Below, piece after piece: positions 1 to 5,534 of a DNA stretch of 8,814 nt (positions are counted from its first letter, which is position 1; each line of letters starts with the position of its first letter). Origin of the DNA: Planctomycetaceae bacterium (GTDB taxonomy: Bacteria > Planctomycetota > Planctomycetia > Pirellulales > Thermoguttaceae). The notes beneath the pieces are model-generated. The model was not told the DNA's origin, did no database searches, and saw nothing but the letters and a program-made list of their open reading frames with translations. Location: the NCBI GenBank assembly GCA_031259095.1, contig JAIRLW010000431.1, positions 1-8,814 on the forward strand, in the 5' to 3' direction. Made by a program: the position numbers and the translations under genes.

Positions 1-394
1 ATGACTGGAACCTACCCCGTTGGGGTAGGCTATAATCCGACTGCCCTTTCAGGGCAATACAATTTTTGCGTGAAAAACAGGAATAATTTGGGGACTCTTT
101 ATATCGGAAAGCAAACAGATCAAAAAAATAAAAATACTTAAAAATAAGGAGATTAAACTACTTTTTTTAAGAAAGGGCAGTTAATAAATTAATAAATAAA
201 TAAATTAATTAAAAAATCTGTAATATATCAGTGGAATTTTCCCAACACAAAAATATATTCAATAAACATTTAATGTAATATATCAGCGGAATTTTTATTT
301 GAGGTTAAAAAAATCTTGACACCCCTTTCGGGGCTAATATAAAAAATAATAATTCCACTGATATATTACAAAAATTGTAATTATTCTGATTATT
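1..394. other. Gene-free AT-rich region with repeats and GC hairpins
   Basis: No coding region is credible here. Perfect hairpins lie at 11-29 (CCTACCCC, loop GTT, GGGGTAGG) and 42-56 (TGCCCT, loop TTC, AGGGCA). A third, CCCC-TTTC-GGGG, is at 322-333. Positions 181-212 are low-complexity AAAT-type repeats. The 152-bp element at 219-370 fills most of the rest. Confidence 0.7.
219..370. repeat. 152-bp AT-rich element with perfect 20-bp inverted ends and an internal third copy
   Basis: TGTAATATATCAGTGGAATT is at 219-238 and perfectly inverted at 351-370. A direct copy with one T-to-C change is at 274-293. The unit lies downstream of the rnd stop codon. It may be a small mobile element, or an RNA structure that ends rnd transcription. 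Confidence 0.7.
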
Positions 395-400
395 TCAGAA
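365..400. terminator. Two small AT-rich hairpins at the rnd 3' end
   Basis: TTCTGA (384-389) pairs with TCAGAA (395-400) and covers the rnd stop codon. ATTACAA (365-371) pairs with TTGTAAT (375-381). Both are weak and AT-rich, so a terminator role is only plausible. Confidence 0.3.
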
Positions 401-1612
401 TTTGGGGGCAATTTCAGGCGAAACATCGCCCGCCTCTTGGTTTTTGACAAAAACAAGCGGATTTTCAGGGGTATTACGTTTAATCTGAATGGAAATCCGA
501 CCTTTGATGAGATCGTCTAACAGTGAACCGACCAATTTTGCACGCCAACCGTCTAGGAGTCGGGGATTGATTTCCGGCGGCAATGTTCCAAGTTCGGCAG
601 CGATTAACTCCCGAATATCGACCGGTCCGCCGACTAATTGCGGTGAAATATGATGTTGCTGACAAATCGAACAGAGCGCCGCAGAAAGAAATTGCGCCAT
701 TACCGAATATTGCGGAAACGAAAAATGGTTGGAGTGAAGCGGACATTCTTCTTGCGGAATGGCTAACGCGCGGTTCACCGTTTCAGAAATTTCCGGCAAA
801 ATTTTTGGCGCATCGCTCCGCTGCATTCCACGAACAGCGGCAATCCGTTTTTCATCACTCGTTCCGCGTCGGGCAATTTCAACCACCAAATCGTCCCGTA
901 ATACACGCGACGCCGGTAAATTCCGTTTTCGTGCAATATTTTCACGCCAAAACCAAAGTTCACGGGCAATTGCCAATTCACGCGGTTTTAGTGAAGAAAT
1001 TTTTGGAAGGGAACGCCATCGCGGCGTTTCAAAACTATATTGCAGTCCTTGTTTGATTCGTTCCATTTCAGCCGCGTACCAATCAATTCGTTTTTTTGCA
1101 ACAAGATGAGTTTGAAGCGTTTTTGCCAGTTGTTCGAGATGGTGAACATCTCCCAATGCGTATTCGATTTGCAGCGCGGCGAGCGGACGTTTATTCCAAA
1201 CGGTTCGTGATTCGGCTTTAGGCAGAGAAATTTTGAGAAACCGTTCTAAAAGGGTTCCGTATCCAGCCGGATAATCGTTACCGAGAAAACCGGCGGCAAC
1301 CTGAACGTCAAACAGTTTGGTTGGCAAACGATTGATCGCCCGAAAACAAAACTCCATCTCACTGCGGCAAGCATGAACGACAATTTCATGCCGTCCATCG
1401 CAAAGTAATTCCCAAAAAGCGTCAAGACTTCCAACAGAAAACGGATCAATCAATGCCTGAATATCTCCGGCAGCAATCTGGACAAGACAAAGTTGAGGAT
1501 AATAACGGTTTTCAGAAATAAATTCCGTATCGTAAGCAATAACCGGAATATCCTGTAATTGACCAAGTAAATGACGAAGTTCGGCTGCGGTGGAAATATA
1601 ATGGTGAGACAT
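395..1612 (-). CDS. rnd: Ribonuclease D (3'-5' exoribonuclease, DEDDy family, with HRDC domain)
   Basis: The protein has 405 residues. RNase D trims the 3' ends of tRNA precursors and other small structured RNAs in the cytoplasm, using two metal ions. The exonuclease domain covers about residues 1-180. Exo I is D28 and E30 (AYDTEFISE), exo II is HACRSEMEF around residue 85, and exo III is Y151 and D155 (YALGDV). The conserved W139 and RPL stretch precedes exo III. An HRDC nucleic-acid-binding domain follows at about 208-287, then a roughly 115-residue C-terminal part that I only partly recognise. These catalytic positions match my recollection of the E. coli numbering, except that the exo II Asp is Glu85 here. 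The ATG at 1612 has no Shine-Dalgarno sequence before it, but the MSHHYIS start fits the family. A promoter lies about 215 bp upstream, so the mRNA leader would be long and would cross the first GGGAC array. The family call is firm; activity with E85 is untested. Confidence 0.95.
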   Translation of the reverse strand: MSHHYISTAAELRHLLGQLQDIPVIAYDTEFISENRYYPQLCLVQIAAGDIQALIDPFSVGSLDAFWELLCDGRHEIVVHACRSEMEFCFRAINRLPTKLFDVQVAAGFLGNDYPAGYGTLLERFLKISLPKAESRTVWNKRPLAALQIEYALGDVHHLEQLAKTLQTHLVAKKRIDWYAAEMERIKQGLQYSFETPRWRSLPKISSLKPRELAIARELWFWRENIARKRNLPASRVLRDDLVVEIARRGTSDEKRIAAVRGMQRSDAPKILPEISETVNRALAIPQEECPLHSNHFSFPQYSVMAQFLSAALCSICQQHHISPQLVGGPVDIRELIAAELGTLPPEINPRLLDGWRAKLVGSLLDDLIKGRISIQIKRNTPENPLVFVKNQEAGDVSPEIAPKF

Positions 1613-1650
1613 TACACAAAAGTAAAATTACTGTAATTGATCGTGTGATA

Positions 1651-1810
1651 AACCTCTAAAAATCCTATTACCCTTTCCTAAACCTAAATTTGATTGATGA
1701 TTCAAAAATCATCGTCCTATTCCACCATTTTAGGGACAGAAGGGACTTTAGGGACAATAAGGACGACACAACAAATTGGCGTTTAAGTAAATGGTATTTT
1801 TAGAGTTTCC
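1651..1810. repeat. Possible 160-bp element with short terminal inverted repeats around array 1
   Basis: AACCTCTAAAAAT (1651-1663) and ATTTTTAGAGTTT (1796-1808) are inverted copies matching at 12 of 13 positions. They enclose the GGGAC array. The right end is the same box that follows the other two arrays. Confidence 0.5.
1714..1764. repeat. GGGAC 9-nt array, first copy, mostly one-sided
   Basis: GGGAC starts at 1733, 1742 and 1751, and AGGAC at 1760, exactly 9 nt apart. The left arm is reduced to GTCCT at 1714 and degenerate pyrimidine-rich sequence, so only a weak hairpin can form. It lies in the presumed leader of rnd. Confidence 0.7.
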
Positions 1811-1826
1811 TTTAAAGTTGAGACTT

Positions 1827-1855
1827 AGTGTAGCATCTTTGATATTGCTTGTCAA
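1827..1855 (-). promoter_or_regulatory. Sigma70-type promoter for rnd
   Basis: On the minus strand a perfect TTGACA (1855-1850) is followed after 17 bp by TACACT (1832-1827) and AA. It starts 5 bp past the stop codon of the binding-protein gene and points to rnd, whose ATG is about 215 bp away. The sequence from -35 to -10 is almost the same as in the promoter at 3599-3626. Confidence 0.7.
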
Positions 1856-1859
1856 CCAA

Positions 1860-3479
1860 TTATTCTGTAGCGATAACAGGGTTGATCGGCACATAACCGC
1901 TTTCACGGACGACACGTTGTCCGTCGTCGGAAAGCAGCCAATCCCGAAGTTTCGCGGCGGGCGAATGGTCGGCGATTCCTTTGCGCGTTACGACATAAAT
2001 CTCGTAAACAAGCGGATATTTTTTCGTGCGGATATTTTCGTAATTCGGAAACACGCCGTTGACCGCCAACACTCGCGTTTCGGGAACGCGAAGCATAAAA
2101 TGCTCGTAATGATAAACCGAATAACCAATCGCGTTTGGCGTGTGCTGTAAATCGGCAAAGACCAGTTTCATTCCTCGACCGGTTCCCAAAACATCACGAT
2201 GAATACGAAAATTTTCATTTCCGCGTTTAATAGGAATATCCGGAGTTGTTGGCGGTTGATAGGACGGTAAAACGTTTTCCGTGTTCTTGGGAGCGGCAGT
2301 TTGAGCGGTTACAGCCGCCGAATATTTTTGTAATGCTTCCGGCGTAACAACCAATTCGTCCATCAATTCGCGGCTTCCCGAATTGCGGTTACGTTCATAA
2401 GGTCGAATCGTTCCCTGCGTTTCGTTTCCGCCGAAATCTTTCCATGATTTATGTTGCGGCGAAGCGTAAATGGATTGAATCTGTTCCAACGTTAAACTTT
2501 CAACCGGATTTTTGCGATTGACCACAAACACAAAACCGTCCAACGCAATCGGACGAATATCCAATTCTGCCTCCGCACGTTCCATTGCTTTTTTTTCATC
2601 TTCTGACGGACGACGAGCAATGAGAAGAATTTCCGATGGCGGAAACGCGAGTCGTCCCTGATTATCCGGTGTAACCGTTGGATCAATGACCGGAAACTTT
2701 CCTTGTTCATCCCTCTGAATATTGTAACTATCACTTCCCGGTATTTGCGGATAATTGTTATTAGAATCTTCTTTTTTTGCCTTGCCGATTAACGACAAAT
2801 ACGCTTCATGGGTTCCTTGAAATTGTCCGTAATACAGTCGGAAAATAGTTCGTTGCCGAAACGTTGTTTTTTCCGTATCGGCAACAACTTTCAATTCGAT
2901 TCCGGGAGAATCGTTATTATTGTCGTAATGGTTATGGAAATTCGCATTTGGTAACGGCGGATAAGTTCGGAACAACGGCGGACGATTGCTCTGAGAATTT
3001 TGTTGCTGTGCCGCAATTTCCCATTTATAAGGCACGTCCAACACATAAGACGTAACAATCGCGCCAAGATTAAGACAATTTGTCGAACCGTCCATTTCGG
3101 GAAAATTCAACATATCCAGACCAAGTTTTTTACTGTCTGGTTTTTGTTTCGGTTTGAGCGATTGCAATTCTTTCAGATGCAAATCCAACAGATATTTGTT
3201 AATGGCGACTTGTTGTGCATTGACCTTTTGGTGTTCTTTCAAGACTTCCTGACTTTTTTGAGCAACAATCTGCCGCAATTCTTGTTTTTGTTTTAATAAT
3301 TCGCCAAGATGAGGATCGTCCGGCGAGTAACTTGGTTGATTATCGCTAGGCTGAACGCTCAGTGAAGTAGATTGTCCAAACGCTTGTCCAAACGCTTGTC
3401 CAAACAACGGCGAAATATTCACCGCAAAAACAATCGCCGCAAAAAATGACGGCAAAACAAAATTTGTGAAACGTTTCAT
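1860..3479 (-). CDS. Secreted PstS-type substrate-binding protein with an N-terminal coiled coil
   Basis: The protein has 539 residues. It starts with a signal peptide (MKRF, then a hydrophobic core at about residues 7-25), so it should be exported. Residues 26-37 are a short tandem repeat of FGQA units. Residues 55-115 are Lys/Gln/Glu-rich and look like a coiled coil. The binding domain begins near FPEMDGSTN (127-134), like the loop that opens PstS-type phosphate/oxyanion-binding domains. It continues with DGFVFVVNRKNP (314-325), a LTLEQIQSIYAS segment (329-340), RNSGSRELM (365-373, the usual ligand-contacting SG motif) and a final WLLSDDGQRVV helix. It is longer than typical PstS proteins (about 320-350 residues) because of the N-terminal part and Asn/Gln- or Pro-rich inserts near 155-190 and 390-420. 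No permease or ATPase gene is nearby, so the ligand and any transport role are unknown. The start is supported by AAGGAG placed 7 nt before the ATG. A strong promoter lies about 120 bp upstream. Confidence 0.85.
   Translation of the reverse strand: MKRFTNFVLPSFFAAIVFAVNISPLFGQAFGQAFGQSTSLSVQPSDNQPSYSPDDPHLGELLKQKQELRQIVAQKSQEVLKEHQKVNAQQVAINKYLLDLHLKELQSLKPKQKPDSKKLGLDMLNFPEMDGSTNCLNLGAIVTSYVLDVPYKWEIAAQQQNSQSNRPPLFRTYPPLPNANFHNHYDNNNDSPGIELKVVADTEKTTFRQRTIFRLYYGQFQGTHEAYLSLIGKAKKEDSNNNYPQIPGSDSYNIQRDEQGKFPVIDPTVTPDNQGRLAFPPSEILLIARRPSEDEKKAMERAEAELDIRPIALDGFVFVVNRKNPVESLTLEQIQSIYASPQHKSWKDFGGNETQGTIRPYERNRNSGSRELMDELVVTPEALQKYSAAVTAQTAAPKNTENVLPSYQPPTTPDIPIKRGNENFRIHRDVLGTGRGMKLVFADLQHTPNAIGYSVYHYEHFMLRVPETRVLAVNGVFPNYENIRTKKYPLVYEIYVVTRKGIADHSPAAKLRDWLLSDDGQRVVRESGYVPINPVIATE
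3372..3407. repeat. 12-bp in-frame tandem repeat, three copies
   Basis: TTGTCCAAACGC occurs at 3372-3383 and 3384-3395, with a third copy at 3396-3407 differing in its last three bases. It encodes FGQA/FGQS units just after the hydrophobic core of the signal peptide of the binding protein. Unit loss or gain would keep the frame and would change the segment around the likely cleavage site. Confidence 0.9.
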
Positions 3480-3500
3480 AATAATTCTCCTTTTATTTTA

Positions 3501-3545
3501 AGCAACTTTTAAAAACTTCGACCAAAGATTATTTTAGTCGATTTT
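3501..3545. repeat. Partial copy of the TCGA element in the leader of the binding-protein gene
   Basis: AGCAACTTTTAAAAACTTCG at 3501-3520 matches one end of the element at 3774-3875. TCGA then falls at 3518 and 3538, 20 bp apart, as if the middle unit had decayed. The opposite end is missing. It lies between the promoter and the Shine-Dalgarno sequence of the binding-protein gene. Confidence 0.55.
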
Positions 3546-3598
3546 AGAATGATTTCCCCAAAAATGTGAAACAATCAGGAAATTTCAAATTAGAATTT

Positions 3599-3626
3599 AG
3601 TGTAGCATCATGATACTGTTTGTCAA
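3599..3626 (-). promoter_or_regulatory. Sigma70-type promoter for the substrate-binding protein gene
   Basis: On the minus strand TTGACA (3626-3621), a 16-bp spacer, TACACT (3604-3599) and AA can be read. The GATGC before the -10 box is shared with the rnd promoter. Transcription should start near 3592, giving a leader of about 113 nt before the ATG at 3479. That leader contains the partial TCGA element. Confidence 0.7.
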
Positions 3627-3691
3627 TTATACGTTTCACGGTTAAAAGCAGAACGCTCAGTCGTACTTTAGCAGTTGATCATGGAAAATGT

Positions 3692-3766
3692 TGTCCCATC
3701 ATGTCCCATTCGTCCCTAAAGTCCCTTTTTATAAGGGACATTAAGGACAATAGGGACTAATGGACA
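3692..3766. repeat. GGGAC/GTCCC 9-nt array, second copy, imperfect hairpin
   Basis: GTCCC starts at 3693, 3703, 3712 and 3721. GGGAC or AGGAC starts at 3735, 3744 and 3753, and a one-base-shortened unit follows at 3761. The halves are inverted and can pair (13 of 16 next to the loop TTTTA). The 4-nt spacers differ from those at 7104-7175, while the 5-nt core is kept. It may also end transcription of the glycosidase-like gene coming from the right. Confidence 0.75.
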
Positions 3767-3773
3767 AATAATT

Positions 3774-3875
3774 AAGGGAATTTCTAAAAACTTCGACTGA
3801 AATCGACCAAAATCGATTTTAGTCGAATGGAGTCGATTTCGGTCGATCAAAAAACAAGTTTTTAGAAGTTGCCTT
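3774..3875. mobile_element. MITE-like 102-bp element with 20-bp terminal inverted repeats and 10-bp TCGA periodicity
   Basis: The left end 3774-3793 and right end 3856-3875 are inverted copies matching at 18 of 20 positions, consensus AAGGSAAYTTCTAAAAACTT. Inside, TCGA begins at 3793, 3803, 3813, 3823, 3833 and 3843, a strict 10-bp step with varied flanking bases. There is no coding capacity. The size and ends suit a non-autonomous mobile or REP-type element, but target-site duplication is not clear. Confidence 0.6.
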
Positions 3876-3914
3876 AAATTAATTGAAATAATTAAAAATC
3901 TTTTGGCAAACGAT

Positions 3915-3930
3915 ATTTTTAGAGATTCCC
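3915..3930 (+). repeat. Conserved TTTTTAGAG box after array 2
   Basis: ATTTTTAGAGATTCCC matches ATTTTTAGAGGTTCCC at 7214-7229 in 15 of 16 bases. The same box follows each GGGAC array. Here it directly adjoins copy 1 of the 75-bp direct repeat. Confidence 0.6.
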
Positions 3931-4019
3931 TAAATCCACAAAGAATTCGTTCTTGGTTTTTAATCTTGTTGGCAATCCTTGCCGTCCTGAATACATGTCA
4001 ACCGGCGCGACCGTCCGGC
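3931..4019. repeat. Direct repeat copy 1, downstream of the glycosidase-like gene
   Basis: Positions 3945-4019 are identical over 75 bp to 5258-5332. The bases 3931-3944 match 5243-5257 apart from one single-base indel and one substitution. The repeat contains a small hairpin, GGCAA-TCC-TTGCC. After 4019 the copies diverge, and here a hairpin GGCAGA (4017-4022) with TCTGCC (4030-4035) follows. On the minus strand both copies stay open in the same frame. Confidence 0.92.
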
Positions 4020-4111
4020 AGATGGATCGTCTGCCTGATGCGGCTGCGCCGATGCGGAAATTCCATTGAATAGTTACGGTTTTTTGATTGGAATTTTCCC
4101 TTTTTGAATTA

Positions 4112-5230
4112 TTATTTTGCAACATAATCGATTGGCAGGTTATTGAAAATGCGGGCGAGGACGGCGATATTTAAGTCATCGCCTTTGAAGTTGCCAACCG
4201 GTTGGGAAAGATAATGCGAAACCGGCGGCGGTAACGTTCCAACAGTCGGTTTGGTGAAACCATAAAGCCCGACATTTTGTTTTATCGCATCAGGAACAAC
4301 TTCAAGCGGATTTTGATGATTCCAGTTGGCAACTGTTGTAATCAATCTTGTTTGCAATCCCATAAGTTTATGCGCATTCTGCGTTCTTTGAAGATCGCCC
4401 GCCTCATTTTGTAACCAATCAACTTCCTTCAAAATCGAAGTTTCCACATATTCCTTACTGTTCAATTCGTATGCCGACAGCCAAATAATACAATTCGGTT
4501 TAACCCGTTTGGCGGTCGTTTTAATTTGTTGCCAAGCGCGTTCAATTGTTTTGCGGCGGAAAACAAGTTCCCTTTCCGAAGTTATTTTGTCTTTGCCCGG
4601 AAAAGATTCACCCATCAATTCCTGATACATTTTCTGCTCGCACGGCAACCACCGCAACTTCAGTAACGGATCCGCGCCGCCAGGATTATAAAACCAATCC
4701 AACATAAATCCGTCCATATCCGTTTTTTTCACCGCGTCCTCAATCGACACACATAAATAATCAAGATACGTTTGCGTCAACGGAATCTGTTGACCGTCCA
4801 TTTGGTAACACAAATCAGGATGATCTTGTTCCCATTTGTTGTTTGCGCCAATACAAAAATAACCGAACACTTTCATCTTTTTCTGACGACCTAGTTTTAC
4901 CATTTCCGTCAAAAAATCATGTTTCAATTCGGGCTGCTCCGGCACAACGCCGTTTTTGTACCACGCATAACCGTTGCAAGAAACCGCAAACGTTTGAATA
5001 ACGTTGCAACCGAGATCGGCATACCATTGCACCTGTTCTTTCGGATCGGCATCCGCCCAAAGACCCGCTTGAGCAAACCCATGCGCACCGCCTTTGCCCC
5101 AATTAAAATCAATACAATAGGCACGAATCGCCTCTTGGGATATTGCGGTTTGCGTTAAAATAACAATATTCAACAAACAAAACATCACCCAATAAACATA
5201 CCGCCCTAAAATATTTATTCGTTTCATCAT
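4112..5230 (-). CDS. Secreted TIM-barrel glycosidase-like protein of uncertain family
   Basis: The protein has 372 residues from the ATG at 5230; a second ATG follows directly at 5227. I preferred this start to the upstream ATG at 5254 because AAAGGA sits 5-8 nt before the two ATGs and a signal peptide follows at once. That signal peptide has a basic start and a hydrophobic stretch, with likely cleavage near TAIS-QEA at about residue 31. The mature part reads like a (beta/alpha)8 glycoside hydrolase. It has an early strand RAYCIDFNW, then QWYADLGCNVIQTF, MKVFGYFCIG, and DMDGFMLDWF (about 172-180), whose Asp178 sits at a strand end where such families often carry a catalytic or substrate-binding acid. 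A later strand is CIIWLSAYELN, and Glu276 in LQNEAGD is a second candidate acid. It recalls fucosidase-like or hypothetical glycoside hydrolase groups, but I cannot place it in a numbered family. It could be a non-catalytic relative. It stands alone between two copies of a 75-bp repeat. Confidence 0.75.
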   Translation of the reverse strand: MMKRINILGRYVYWVMFCLLNIVILTQTAISQEAIRAYCIDFNWGKGGAHGFAQAGLWADADPKEQVQWYADLGCNVIQTFAVSCNGYAWYKNGVVPEQPELKHDFLTEMVKLGRQKKMKVFGYFCIGANNKWEQDHPDLCYQMDGQQIPLTQTYLDYLCVSIEDAVKKTDMDGFMLDWFYNPGGADPLLKLRWLPCEQKMYQELMGESFPGKDKITSERELVFRRKTIERAWQQIKTTAKRVKPNCIIWLSAYELNSKEYVETSILKEVDWLQNEAGDLQRTQNAHKLMGLQTRLITTVANWNHQNPLEVVPDAIKQNVGLYGFTKPTVGTLPPPVSHYLSQPVGNFKGDDLNIAVLARIFNNLPIDYVAK

Positions 5231-5242
5231 CAATTTCCTTTC

Positions 5243-5332
5243 TAAATCCCACAAAGGATTCGTTCTTGGTTTTTAATCTTGTTGGCAATCCTTGCCGTCC
5301 TGAATACATGTCAACCGGCGCGACCGTCCGGC
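5243..5332. repeat. Direct repeat copy 2, in the leader of the glycosidase-like gene
   Basis: This is the partner of the repeat at 3931-4019, in the same orientation, 1313 bp away. It ends 12 bp from the start codon of the glycosidase-like gene and so forms its 5' untranslated region. At its far edge a 23-bp palindrome (5320-5342, arms GCGACCGTCCG) spans the point where the copies diverge. Confidence 0.92.
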
Positions 5333-5413
5333 GGACGGTCGCTGACCTCGTGATTTTTGACCTAAACAATTATCCCTCCAAAAAATGGGAAATAATCAGG
5401 AAAAATCAAATAC

Positions 5414-5442
5414 TTGGACTGTTTTTTTCGGAAAAATATTGT
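5414..5442 (+). promoter_or_regulatory. Possible weak promoter for hpnE
   Basis: TTGGAC at 5414-5419 and TATTGT at 5437-5442 are 17 bp apart. Each box matches the sigma70 consensus only in part. TATAAG at 5450-5455 is another possible -10 box but has no good -35 partner. Only the position ahead of hpnE supports this. Confidence 0.3.
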
Positions 5443-5534
5443 AATATCATATAAGAATTGACTCGACCATTGAGAAAAAGCAAATCAACGGCGATTTATT
5501 TTAGGAGTTTGTTTTCGACAGCATTTTACGATTT

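Larger units (their letters stand above)
3480..4111. other. 632-bp spacer made almost wholly of repeat elements
   Basis: From left to right it holds the Shine-Dalgarno region and a partial TCGA element, a promoter for the binding-protein gene, a short unexplained stretch (3630-3690), GGGAC array 2, the 102-bp TCGA element, a TTTTTAGAG box and direct-repeat copy 1. A 68-codon minus-strand reading frame (3919-4125) overlaps the end of the glycosidase-like gene by 14 bp. Half of it lies in repeat DNA and it has no recognised domain, so I do not call it a gene. Confidence 0.7.

Noticed and set aside
583..1056. 157-codon plus-strand frame opposite rnd
   Set aside because: It lies fully within the strongly supported rnd gene on the other strand and shows no domain.
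1733..1764. Plasmid-type replication iterons
   Set aside because: There is no replication initiator gene, the period is 9 nt instead of about 20, and arrays recur at three separate places between housekeeping-type genes.
3693..3766. CRISPR-like array
   Set aside because: The repeat core is 5 nt and the spacer 4 nt, far too short for CRISPR, and no cas genes are present.
3919..4125. 68-codon minus-strand frame overlapping the glycosidase-like gene's stop, suggestive of a coupled small gene
   Set aside because: Half of it is the 75-bp dispersed repeat, the rest has no domain or signal, and there is no convincing Shine-Dalgarno sequence.
5309..5314. TTGACA on the minus strand inside direct-repeat copy 2 as a promoter for the glycosidase-like gene
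   Set aside because: No acceptable -10 box lies 15-19 bp downstream.
5109..5369. 86-codon minus-strand frame over the start of the glycosidase-like gene
   Set aside because: It combines the repeat with a shifted frame of the real gene, whose signal peptide and ribosome site are in the other frame.
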